Part shown: in pieces, positions 39,201-48,420 of the stretch | Layout of the letters: each line of letters starts with the position of its first letter | Numbering within the stretch: the stretch's first letter is position 1 | Assembly (NCBI GenBank): GCA_009829735.1 | Contig: CM020618.1 | Location: 14,366,568 to 14,430,567, forward strand | Source: Pyropia yezoensis | Taxonomy: Eukaryota > Rhodophyta > Bangiophyceae > Bangiales > Bangiaceae | Direction: 5' to 3' | Length of the DNA stretch: 64,000 nucleotides | Made by a program: the position numbers and the translations under genes | Notes under the pieces: generated by a model | Databases searched by the model: none | What the model saw: the letters and a program-made list of their open reading frames with translations, nothing else | What the model was told of the DNA's origin: nothing

Positions 39201-41289
39201 AGGCGGGGCTGCCAGCCGGGCCTGCGGGAGGGCGCGAGGGTGGTGGAACGTGACGGCCGATGGCCGCCCAGTCCCTCGCCCGCCGGTCGAGATCTTAAAC
39301 GTCTCGCCGGCGGCCAACCAGGGCCCACCGAGGCTCACGGTCGAGCCCCCAACCCCCCCCTCCCATCACAAATCAATGCTCCCACAGTAGTCGCCCAAAC
39401 GTAACCCCTTCAAACACAACTAGACACAGGCCCGCCGTCGCCGAGATTTTGGCGCCGCCACCGGCTCGTCCCCGCCGCGAGCCACCCCACCGCGGGCGTA
39501 TGGGATGGCGGCGGTGATGCTGGCGTCGACAGGGGAGTCCTCGGGAGGGAAATCGCCCCACCCCGCCCAAAATCAACACCCCCCCACCACCGCGCCCCCG
39601 CCCGTACCGCCAATGTCGGCAGCCGCCGCCTGCGCGTGCGCGGCCAGCGCGTTGCCCGCCGTGGCTACCGCCCGTCCGGGACTCGCCGCCGTTATTGTCG
39701 CCTCGGCCGCGACGCGGCCGACCGCGAGCAATGTCGCCGCCCAGGCCGAGGGAGCAGCGGCCGCGGCAACCACAGCTGCCCGCCCGTGGTGACACCACCG
39801 TTCCCCCGCGTGGAGGTGGAGGTGGGGTCGCACCTAGGAGAGGAAGAGTGGCTGGGGGGGGGGGGGGGGAGGGGGGGAGTCGTTTCCCACGTACCCACCC
39901 CGCCCTTCCCCCTGCCACCTCCCGCCCCGCCGGCACACCCCCCCGGTAGCTGGGAGCGGGCGACGGTGGCTGCTTGCCGCCCGCACAGGAGGGCGGGCGG
40001 GTGCACGCACTGGTGTGACGGCCGGGGCTGCATGCGGGGGCGGGGCGGGGTGGGGGCGGGGGGGAAGGTAGATGAGAAGGAGAGGTGGGACGGAGAGCAA
40101 CGGCGACGGCGACGACGGCGGCAGTAGCGGTGGCGGCGGTGTTGGCGGTGGCGGTGGCGGTGGTGACACAGCACTCTGCATACAGCGCCACCCACACGAC
40201 TGCCTGCACCGTCATAGTCACTATGGGCGGCCGCCCAAGCGCGGGGCCGTCTTCTCCCGCAGGTCTAACACCCCCAAGCCGCCCACTAACCCGAGGGACG
40301 CCGCCGTTGGCGTAGTGAGGCCTGCCACCCGCCCGCGCACAATACCCTGCTGGGCCAGGACGGCAGCCATGGCAGTGGAGGGAGCGACAAAGCTTCACTC
40401 CGCCACGTCGGCAGCGCCGGTGGTGGCCTTTAGGCGGTCTCCCCGACACTGGCCCGCATCAACATGATGCAAAGGACGGAGGATACGGCCGCCATCGTTT
40501 AATGTGGGGGGATCGTCCGCGTGGCTCGCGCCCGGCGGCCCCTGGCGGCGACCGCGGACGGGCAGCAGTGACATTGCGCGGGCTTGTTCGCAACGTCGTC
40601 TCCTCCTTTTTGCTTATTTTCCGATAGCGGCACACCTTAAAGCTTAGTCTCAAGTCATCGGCTGTGGTGGAAGACGGACGACGCAGGACCAAAGGGCCCG
40701 GACGCTGAGTGCCAGCGAAAGAGGACAACCAAAAAAGCAAGAACAGGCTTCTCGACAGGAACCGGTACGACCTCTACCGGCACACCAGCTGTTCGCCTCT
40801 CTTTCTAGCCCGCGATGCCGGCCCAGTGGATGCGGGCGCGCCCGTCAAGACAGCCCCGCCCAGAGGTGTGCTTGACAGCCCGTCCTCGCAGGCCGTTCCC
40901 GGCACAGACCGACGAGGCTTTCGCGGCGGCCCCTACCGCGGCCCGCCTTTGCCAGGTCTTTGCCAGACACACCCTCCCCCCCCCCCCCTATTCCAGTCCC
41001 CACATTCAATTCCGTTCCCCGGCAAGGCGGCTAGACCCCGACGGAACACGCGCGCTCCCTGCCGCCCAGCAGCACGCCCCACGTGCGCCCGCCACCTGCA
41101 AGCTCTGCCACATTGGGTCATCGCGTCGCGGCCCGTCGGAAACTCCTGGTGTCCGCGCAGCCCGCCCCTACGCTCCCTCCCCCTCCCCCGCTAAAGCTGA
41201 ATTATCTCCCTACGCATGTGAGCGCACCCCCTCACACCACTGGCGCACATTGGGACCACCACTCAGACAGGCGGCGGCACTCAAAGCCG
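36276..41289. other. Long GC-rich stretch without a supportable gene
   Basis: Frames on both strands are Pro/Arg/Ala-rich and fit no family. 36276-37200 probably includes the leader of the Myb gene and the right end of the Harbinger element. 38420-39060 is a lower-GC island holding the second copy of the 41-bp repeat. 39840-39875 is a G-run (more than 20 G with one interruption). 39600-40450 has frequent GGC/GCC triplets. Nothing else is seen. Confidence 0.45.
38976..39016 (+). repeat. 41-bp dispersed repeat, copy 2
   Basis: Identical to 1861-1901. Unrelated flanks. Confidence 0.85.
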
Positions 41290-41650
41290 CCCATATGTCT
41301 TGTTTGTTGCTAAGGTGTTATTTCGGTGCCCAGCGCGCTTCAGCGGGAGGCGCTGTCGGCCGCGGGTGGCCGGCACGTTCGTTTGCCCTCGCACCGGCTC
41401 TCTCGGCGCTGTGAGAGCCGCACCCTCCCTCCTTCCCGGCTGGGCGCCCTTGGCGCTAACGCTGTGGATTTATGCTTCTCTGACCTGCCTCCTTTGCGGG
41501 GCACTTTCGTTTACCCTGCTGCGCGCGCGAGCATCTTCTCGCGCCCCAGGTTTGGCCGGCTTCCCTTGTCGCTCTCACTGACGCGAGGGCAGCCGGCCAG
41601 GCCAATACATAAATGTGTATCTATTGGCACACCCGCGTAAGGAGGCAGGA
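41290..41650. repeat. Diverged duplicated segment, copy 1
   Basis: Aligns with 48085-48420 through blocks such as CCGGCACGTTCGTTTGCCCT, a TTTATGC block, GTTTACCCTG, and ACACCCGCGT...GGAGGCAGGAG. The left end (TGTCTTGTTTGTT) resembles 46897-46920. It would be the 3' flank of the kelch-CBM1 gene on minus. Confidence 0.7.
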
Positions 41651-42720
41651 GAAACACACGCTGTCGCCGGGGTGGGCGGGTAGCCGCGCCCCCCACGCCG
41701 GCCGTACGGGCCAAACTGCCCCGCCGCCGTCGGCGGCGGGCGGCACTGGGAGTAGTAGTTGTTGAGGTGGTGGCACACCAGGCCCGCCGCGTAGGCCGTC
41801 GGGCCCGTATACTCGCGGCCCGCACATTGCCCCCACAGGCCCACGCGCGACGGCCCACACGCGACGAGGAGCACCGCCTCCCGCATCGTAAAGCGTAGCA
41901 GCCCAATCTGCTACCACCTATTGATCAGGCGTCGTGGCGTTGGGGCACCCCCCCTCGGCGCGGAGGAGCGTGACACCCGTCACGGGGGCGTAGCGCTGGA
42001 GGGGGGCGACGTCAGCGGCGACGCGGGAGCCCTCGGGCAGGGGCTGCCGCGGCCCCGCGTTGACGCCCCCCTCGTCGAGCGCCTGGGCGGGCGCCTCCAA
42101 CGCGCGCGCGCGAGCCGTCGCCGTGTCGTACACAAAAAAGCGGTCCACGTCGGCCTAGGGAGGGCGGCCGAACGGAGGTTGGTGGGGAAGCGGTCAAGCC
42201 GGGCACGGCGGCCACGTTGACGCCATCCAGGGAGGAAGGCGATGCACCGGGGATGTAGTTGGAAAGAAACCGCCACTCGTCGGTCCACGTGCCGTACTGG
42301 TTGACGGCCAGCATCACGCCAGTGGGCAGGGACGCGAGACCAGGCACGCGCCGCCTCGCCGCCGCCGCCGAGGCCGACCAGCGGCAGCAGGGCGCAGGCC
42401 TCCCCAAAGAGCCCCCGACACGACCAGCGTGAGCGTGTCGCCGTGGAGCGCTGCGGAAGAGCGCTGTGGGAAACGCATTGTTGGTCACCCCCATGGTCGA
42501 GCCCGCCCCCGCCGGCGTCAGCTGCGGCCAGAACCCCGCATCCAGGTCAAAGCCCCACACCTGCTGCGGCCCCGCCTTGCCGGCCGCCCTCGCCGACGCC
42601 GCGCGCTGCGACGGCCGGGGGAGGAGGTAGAGGGCGCAATCGGCGAGGGCGTCGAGCAGCGCCTGTGGCGTGCGGGCGGCGACGGACTCGTCCAGGACAT
42701 CCTACTCGTGGACGTCGCGT
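41575..42720 (-). pseudogene. Kelch/galactose-oxidase-like protein with CBM1 cellulose-binding module
   Basis: On minus the first part reads QVWGFDLDAGFWPQLTP, then a shifted phase LHGDTLTLVVSG, then a YDTATARA motif (42000-42150). This is the look of kelch repeats (VW.FD..T..W..L.P; DTL.V.GG). The 3' part (41742-41838) reads WGQCAGREYTGPTAYAAG followed by LVCHHLNNYYSQC, matching the CBM1 pattern QCGG..Y.GPT.C..G..C...N.YYSQC. The second of the four CBM1 cysteines is Tyr (TAC). At least two frame changes and a TAG at 41918-41920 separate the parts, so it is a pseudogene or has introns I cannot place. An intact version would be extracellular and act at the cell wall. CBM1 in a non-fungal gene is known in Porphyra. 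Confidence 0.6.
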
Positions 42721-43053
42721 GAGCCCTTGGAAAGACACCGGCATCGTTTGGGAGACACCGGCATCGTTGGGAGACACCCTGCGGCAGGGTTTTCCATGTG
42801 AAGTCATCCAACTCCACCCAGCTCTCATCGCCATCTCTCTGACGTCCTCCCCCGCCCTCTCTCTTCCTCATGCTTCCGCTTATCATCCGAGTTCCTCCGC
42901 TTCCCGTCCCGTTCTTGCGCCCCGTGTCTCTTCCACATCCGCAGCCCCTTCTCCCCCATCGCTACGGGCAAGCGCAAGGGCCTCTCTGAGGAGATAGTCA
43001 ACGCCCAAGACGCAGTCGGAAACCCCCTCCAGAGTGCCCAGGAGGTGGCTTGA
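42721..43053. other. Possible 5' exon of the LEA-like gene
   Basis: Pyrimidine-rich from 42840. In the LEA frame, GKRKGLSEEIVNAQDAVGNP is open upstream of a TGA at 43051-43053, with no in-frame ATG. A spliced or mutated 5' part is likely. Confidence 0.35.
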
Positions 43054-43620
43054 ACGTCCGCCTCAGCCGCGGTCGCGGGCACAGGCGTGGCGCTCAGTGC
43101 GGGCGCCGCCGCGGCACAACGCAAGGCAACGCCGGCCGCGTCGGACGCCAAGGACGTAAGCAGCGACTTGGGGTCGCGCACCGTGTCAGCCGCCGACGAC
43201 GCTGCGTCGCGCGTCAAGTCGGCCGCCGACAGCGCCGGGTCGGGCGTCGACAGCGCCACGACAGACGTTGCGGATGGCAGCGAGGCAATGGTGGAGACTG
43301 AAAAGGACGTGGCCAGCGAGGCCGACGACAAGGTCGCGGGCGTGGCTGACCACGTATGGGCGCCGCTCGGCCCTGCGGACGCAGAGAATGTCAAGGCGGA
43401 CGAGGCGGCCGTGACGTTGGGGGCCTCGTCGGGGCTGAAGCTTTCGGGCGGCGTTGCCGCGTCGGCGCTGTCGGCGGGCATCAATGCTGCAAAGCAGGCC
43501 TCTGCGAGCGACGACAAGGAGGATAAGGAGAACAAGAACACCAAGTCTGTGTACAGCTGCGGGGGGGGGTCCGACCACTGGAAAACGGGGCCTCGACTCA
43601 AATTCATGGAAGCTAGCTAG
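43054..43620 (+). CDS. LEA-like Ala-rich hydrophilic protein (5' end unresolved)
   Basis: About 188 codons open to the TAG at 43618-43620. Composition is rich in Ala, Asp, Ser, Lys and Val, with amphipathic 11-mer-like stretches (DDAASRVKSAADSAGSGVDSATTDV, in two parts), as in group 3 LEA/hydrophilin proteins that protect cells during drying. It has a short Gly/Ala segment near residue 130 and a Lys/Glu/Asn-rich tail. No ATG starts this frame, since the first usable codon downstream of the TGA is GTG. The start must lie in an upstream exon or has been lost. The assignment rests on composition only; an antisense frame is also open. Confidence 0.45.
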   Translation, partial: TSASAAVAGTGVALSAGAAAAQRKATPAASDAKDVSSDLGSRTVSAADDAASRVKSAADSAGSGVDSATTDVADGSEAMVETEKDVASEADDKVAGVADHVWAPLGPADAENVKADEAAVTLGASSGLKLSGGVAASALSAGINAAKQASASDDKEDKENKNTKSVYSCGGGSDHWKTGPRLKFMEAS

Positions 43621-44081
43621 ACCATGTTCATGTATTCCAACTGTACAACTCCCCTTGTCCAACGCATCGGCTCTTTTGTGTGCCGTGCCTTTCTAACTAG
43701 TCTTGGTTCTGGGATCGCCACCCTTCTCGTGGAGAGACTCTGCATGGATGTGCCCAGTTCAGGGTGAATTCGCCTTTCGTGCGGCTGCCTCACCCGTGGC
43801 TGCTGGCTGCGCGTGGAGGCCGCTGCAGACTACAGAGGTGCTACGCGGCGGCCGTGGCAGCGAGCAGCCGATGTGGATGTAGTCGCCACGGCGACCAACC
43901 CCTTTTTATCAAGCCCACCCGCTACCGCCAGCTAGCCTCTCTGTGGTCGTCGCTGGCCGTAGACGAGACACTCGTCACTGGCTGGTACCGATGCTGCAAC
44001 CCGCTGCCTCTCACCCTTCCCCCTTTCTCAAGCTTCCACCCCTTGGGGTGCCTTCTCATTCTGTGACTTGCTGCCGACGCG
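43621..44081. other. Intergenic, promoter region of the dioxygenase gene
   Basis: No gene. Pyrimidine-rich in the last 100 bp before the ATG at 44082. No TATA box is obvious. Confidence 0.5.
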
Positions 44082-45101
44082 ATGGCGTCCACCCCCCCTC
44101 CTTCCTCGTCCCCCCCCGCAGCCGCTCCTTCCTGCCCCCCCGCAATCCCTTCTTCGGTCCCTTTTGTCCATCCGGTGCTGTTTCTCAGCCACGGTGGCGG
44201 CCCGTCGTGGTTTATGAACGCCCCCTCCCCCTCCCATTTTCTCTATGGCATGGACGCCGCCTCCCCCGCCCGCGCCCACATGGCCGCATTGTTCGACCGC
44301 CTGTACCCTCCGGACGGCCCCCCCCGCCCGTCCGCCCTTGTGGTCGTGTCGGCCCACTGGGAGGGCCCGTCGCCGGGAGCGGTGGAGACGCTCGCCACTG
44401 ACCACCTCTTTTTTGATTACTACGGCTTCCCGCCCGAGACGTACACTGTGCGTTACGACTGCCCGACCGACCCGGCCTTGGCGAGCTCCATTGCCACCAC
44501 CCTGCGGGAGGCAGGCATTACTGCAGAGGTGCATTCGGGGCGCCGCGGCTGGGACCACGGTGTCTTTATTCCTCTGGCGGTGGTGGCGCCAGCCGCGTCC
44601 ATCCCCGTTGTGCAGGTGTCGTTGGTGGGCGGACTTGGCGCTGCTGCGCATTTGCGCCTGGGCGAGGCCCTGGCTCCCCTCCGGGCGGCGGGGGTGCTGC
44701 TGGTGGCGTCGGGGCAGTCGACCCACAATCTGCGCGAGCTGATGGGGCGGGGGGAAGGGGAGGGGGGGGACGGCGAGGGATCGGTCCTTCCGTGGGCTGC
44801 CCGCTTTCAGGCCTGGCTAGACGACACCGTCACGGGCACCGTGGGCGGGCTGCCGCCAGAAGGGCAGCAGGGGGAGGCGCGTGATGGTGCCGGCTGGGAC
44901 ATGGATGCGGAGACCAACCGCCGTCGAGCGGCGCTGGTGGGGTGGACGGCTGCCCCCGACGCGCGCTCTGCCCACCCCCGGGAGGAGCACCTGATGCCGC
45001 TGCTCGTGGCGGCCGGCGCCGCGGGGGGTGGGCGTGGGGAGAAGCTTTGGGGGGGTTGGGCGGCGGGACACATGTCGCTCGCTTCCTATTTGTGGTGGTG
45101 A
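44082..45101 (+). CDS. Class III extradiol dioxygenase, LigB / 4,5-DOPA dioxygenase family
   Basis: An intact 339-residue intronless gene from ATG to TGA. The family (bacterial YgiD, plant DODA) opens catechol rings, and YgiD-type enzymes act on L-DOPA. Metal-ligand positions are present in order: His in LFLSHGGGPSWFM (near 34), His in VVVSAHWEG (near 91), His in GWDHGVFIPL (near 157), and His in ASGQSTHNLREL (near 215). The C-terminal HMSLASYLWW also matches the family. The length exceeds the usual 260-280 residues because of a Ser/Pro-rich N-terminus and a Gly-rich insertion after residue 220. The first 30 residues (Ser/Pro/Ala-rich) could be a targeting peptide. The substrate in this organism is unknown. 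Confidence 0.9.
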   Translation: MASTPPPSSSPPAAAPSCPPAIPSSVPFVHPVLFLSHGGGPSWFMNAPSPSHFLYGMDAASPARAHMAALFDRLYPPDGPPRPSALVVVSAHWEGPSPGAVETLATDHLFFDYYGFPPETYTVRYDCPTDPALASSIATTLREAGITAEVHSGRRGWDHGVFIPLAVVAPAASIPVVQVSLVGGLGAAAHLRLGEALAPLRAAGVLLVASGQSTHNLRELMGRGEGEGGDGEGSVLPWAARFQAWLDDTVTGTVGGLPPEGQQGEARDGAGWDMDAETNRRRAALVGWTAAPDARSAHPREEHLMPLLVAAGAAGGGRGEKLWGGWAAGHMSLASYLWW

Positions 45102-45520
45102 GGTTGCCGTGGAGGGGAGCTGCTGCTTGTCAGAGAGGTGGCGCCCATCTCTCGGGGGACCGCACCTTACGCCTGACATCGGCATCTTCGGCAGCGTTTC
45201 ACAGGAGCTGTGAGGCATCTTATGTGGCGCCAGTCGTAACGGCTGGGATAGAGCAAACATACCCGATAGCACTGGAGAGGGGACGGCCGCCGCGGCACCC
45301 GCCTGGAGGCGCATGATGTATGTACATACAGTGAGGATGGAGATGGGCCGTACTAATTAAGGAACAAATGAGACAGATGGGGATGCCCCTGTCGGGAGCC
45401 TGCGCAGCATCGATGAAGCATTGGACCCTGGGAACCGTGCTGTAGAGAGCGAAATACCACTTGTTCTAATCACGTCTACTCACTCAAATGCACCGCAACA
45501 ACCCTGGGTACCGAGCAACG
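45102..45520. other. Intergenic, 3' flank of the dioxygenase gene
   Basis: No gene seen. Unremarkable mixed composition. Confidence 0.5.
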
Positions 45521-45588
45521 CGTGCAAACAGGCTGCGAGTGTTGCAAGGTACTCGCGTACCTTGCAACGCTTGCAGCAAGTTTACATG
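45521..45588. repeat. Hairpin 1 of a tandem pair
   Basis: Arms 45521-45552 and 45557-45588 pair at 26 of 32 positions around a 4-nt loop TCGC. The inner 12 bp (GTTGCAAGGTAC) pair perfectly. It sits just past the stop of the homeodomain gene, in what would be its 3' UTR on minus. Confidence 0.8.
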
Positions 45589-45619
45589 CGTTTCACGTTT
45601 TCCTCGGTAGCGAGAAAGG

Positions 45620-45691
45620 CGTGCAGACTGGCTGCACGCGTTGCAGGTTACGTTCTTGTGTACCTTACAACGCGTGCAGCGAGTCTGTACG
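45620..45691. repeat. Hairpin 2 of a tandem pair
   Basis: Arms 45620-45651 and 45660-45691 pair at 27 of 32 positions around an 8-nt loop. It lies exactly 99 bp from hairpin 1. At stem positions 7 and 18 both arms changed together (A-T to G-C, A-T to C-G), keeping the pairing. Confidence 0.8.
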
Positions 45692-45755
45692 CGTTTCACG
45701 TTACCCCCTGCCGAACCCGCCGTCACGCAGGATGTCTGCGTGGCGACCTCATGGC

Positions 45756-46362
45756 TCAGCGACGCGGGCGGCCGCGGCGCGAAGAGTGCAGCTCTGGCGT
45801 CCGCTTGCGCCTGTACGGAAGCACATTCAACCAGTTGTGGTCGACGACAGACGGAAGACACGCCAGCACCGTCACAGACCCGTCAAGATCTCCACAGACT
45901 GTGGGGTGTGGGCGTAGTCAGTATCCAGGGCGAGAGGGAGACACGGCCCGGCCTCTCTCGACCGACAAGGCGAAGAATCATGTGCCAGCACAGCACGGAA
46001 CAACAAAGAAATACGTACTTGTTCTCGAAGTGGTAACGAACCTGCAGCTCGGTGATCTCTCGCCCGCAAGCCGCCGTAGCATCTTGGGCCATTTTCACGA
46101 TTTCGTCTTTCGTAGGCTTGGCACCGCTCTCCGGGTTGTTGTTCAGCCACTGGCGAAACACGTCGTGCGCCTCGGGTGGGAGATTGCGGCCGTTGGATGC
46201 GCCAGCACCGTCGCCGCTGCCGCCGCCGCCTTCGTCGCTATCCTCTTCGCCGTGCTCTATGTCCCCTTCCTCGTTTGAGTCGCTTGCCCCATACTCTTCG
46301 TCATACTGGCGGATAGCCTCATGCGCAGCGGCGGTGGGCTGACTGTCGTCTGCATCATGCAT
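45756..46362 (-). CDS. Atypical TALE-like homeodomain protein, two exons
   Basis: Exon 1 runs 46362-46019, intron 46018-45811 (208 bp, GTACGT...TACAG), exon 2 45810-45756. This gives 132 residues from the lowest in-frame ATG. The N-terminus is acidic (Asp/Glu/Gly-rich). The homeodomain is residues about 58-120: LPPEAHDVFRQWLNNN (helix 1), an extended loop PESGAKPT as in TALE proteins, KDEIVKMAQDATAA (helix 2), ITELQVRYHFENKRKR (helix 3). Phe49, Asn51 and Arg53 of the standard numbering are kept, but Trp48 is His. The splice joins a split Lys codon within helix 3, a common homeobox intron place. Exon 1 is open upstream to a possible acceptor at 46435, so the protein may be longer. It is likely a nuclear DNA-binding regulator. 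Confidence 0.65.
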
Positions 46363-46435
46363 CTTGTCAACTTCGGAGGGTGGCGACGCCTCCCGGGACG
46401 AGTCTCCGTCGGTGGACGATCCTCTGCTGGCGCAC

Positions 46436-47004
46436 CTGGGGTAAGGGTGAATGGTTCCGCAGAGCGGGGCAGCAGGCGCGACAGGCCCCAGACTCTTTGA
46501 GCAGTGCAGGGGTGTGTGCGCGCACCACACATCGTACGATTGACTCGAGCTGCGGGAGCTCCCTCAGGCATCGCTCAAGAACTCCACCATGACAAAGTGG
46601 CCCTGAAGTACGAATGGGCCTTGCGCTTTATGTCACCGCACTCGCATTTGCAAGATATGGATGAGTGACCACGAGCTGCAGGGAGAATTTTGTCAATCAG
46701 TCGTGATTCAGGCCCACAATGTATCGAGTGTAAAATCAGGGCCAATGAAATGCGAGAGCCCGAGGAATTCCTGCTGCTCGCATCAGCACACCAGGAACTT
46801 ATCCTAAAACGACCGGACGTGGGATCTGGGTGGTTCAAATCTCAAATGGCACAGCAAGCAGGCCAGAAATGCATCAGAATGGCAGCCTGTGATGTGTCTT
46901 GTTTGTTAAGGTTAAGACGTTACGCTTCGCCCTAGCGGGTTGGAAGCTTCTTCGTCGGGCGGGGGGGCCAGGCTACTTCGCGCATCCGGCCCAACTGGCC
47001 ACCT
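46436..47004. other. Upstream region of the homeodomain gene
   Basis: May hold further 5' exons on minus. One frame (46575-46838) has a C-K-C-E-C motif but no splice evidence. 46895-46945 resembles the left end of the segment at 41290. Confidence 0.4.
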
Positions 47005-48072
47005 GTCCCCTAGTGTCTATTCTACTGCACATTCGCCTCCAATGAGGCCGCCTCGAGCCTCAAATGAGGCTCCCCCCGGATCACCGGAAATCGCCGTTTT
47101 CGACGTGTCTGACAAAGAAGCGGCTGTCGGTACCCTCCCCAGACAGCTTCCGCTCGGCCTGCAGCCCCCCCTGACAGCTTCCGCTCGGCCTGCAGCCCCC
47201 CCTGACCACCTCCCCCCGCTTCTCCCCCACTGCACACCTTCCCAACCCCATCCCCTTCCCTTCGTGCGGCGGGGGCGGGCCGTAGCGGCGGCGGCGGCGG
47301 CGGGGGCGGCGGCGGAGGCGGTGGCGACGAAGGGTCCAGAATGCCACCCGTCGACACCGCACGGGATGTTGCGACACATGTCCAGAAGGACCGGCAGAGT
47401 CAGCCATGGGGGGGCGGGAGGGGTTGAAGAGGGGGCCACGGTAGCAGCGGGGGCGGGGGGAACTGGCGTAGCATGCGCAGACGGAATAGAAGAGCCGGCC
47501 TTGGGGGCCGACGTGGTCGACCAGCCAGCGGTCGGCCGCTCGTCCATGGTGCTCAAAGAATGGGTTAAACAGGGGGGGGAGGGGGGGGGGGGGGGGGGAG
47601 GATGACGCGGGAGCAGGCACAAGAAGAAAGAGAGATGGTGCTGGGTGGGGTGCGTGGTCGGCCGGTGCGCGACAGTGCAGTGGTGGACGATGGGAACCAG
47701 GCATGGCAGGGGCGCATGCGCGGCCGCTGCTGGGACCTGCGTGCGGCTCGGGTCGCGGCGCGGCAGTTCAAACGAAGAGAAGCGCGCGCGTGCCATCGGC
47801 GGGGCCTCTGCAGGTCGGGCACATTGCTCTCTGGGCGCTCTGGAGCGCGGTCGCTGCCCAGCCGGGAACCGTTCCATGGCGTGGAAGAAAAGGCGCCAAC
47901 CGATGGCCGCCCATCGTCGTTGGACGCACTCCGTTTCCCCCTAAGGAAAACAGACTGCGCTGAGTACGTTTCTGGTGTCAGAATCCTCGTCTGGCAAGCG
48001 GAAGACCTCGAAATAGGGCACCCGAAAACCGCCTCAAATGAGGCGGTCAGTAGAATAGACACTAAAGGGGAC
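47005..48072. mobile_element. Nonautonomous terminal-inverted-repeat element, 1.07 kb
   Basis: The ends are inverted: 47005-47027 (GTCCCCTAGTGTCTATTCTA...) pairs with 48048-48072, differing by a 2-nt insertion. Inside each end is a palindrome of the type GCCTCAAATGAGGC (47035-47048, 47057-47070 and 48031-48044). No transposase frame. No clear target duplication at the outer ends. It lies between two parts of a segment otherwise continuous at 41290-41400, which fits an insertion. Confidence 0.65.
47142..47203 (+). repeat. 31-bp tandem duplication
   Basis: Two exact 31-bp units, 47142-47172 and 47173-47203, beginning GACAGCTTCCGCTCGG. Inside the TIR element. Confidence 0.9.
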
Positions 48073-48084
48073 GGCGCATAACAG

Positions 48085-48420
48085 GCACGGCGTGGCGGGT
48101 CGATCACCGGCCAACGACGGCCGGCACGTTCGTTTGCCCTCGCGCCCCTCCCACCTTCCCAACTCTTTGCCCGAGGGTCTCCCTGGCGAGAGCTTCCATC
48201 TCTCACTTCCCTCTATCTGCTTTGCTTTTTCTCTTTTATGCCTGCCATCCTACACGGGGGCACGCTGTTTACCCTGATTGGGGGCGCGGGCGCGCTCCCC
48301 GCCCCACGGCCGGCTTGGCAGTCGGAGGCGACCTCGTCAAGCCCTCCGACATCCTTACCTTGGCCTTTATTAAACTTTGTATCAACTGGTACACCCGCGT
48401 CTGGGAGGCAGGAGTAATAG
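48085..48420. repeat. Diverged duplicated segment, copy 2
   Basis: Counterpart of 41290-41650. On minus, a short coding-like similarity (PDAGVPVDT here, PYAGVPIDT there) suggests that the end of the same gene family was duplicated. No CBM1 module is recognisable here. Confidence 0.65.

Noticed and set aside
43051-43053. TGA readthrough or selenocysteine in the LEA-like frame
   Set aside because: No selenocysteine insertion element or homologue. A missing exon or point mutation explains it better.
45421-46278. 285-codon plus-strand ORF
   Set aside because: Opposite the homeodomain gene and the hairpin pair. No family similarity, while the minus strand has a domain with splice sites.
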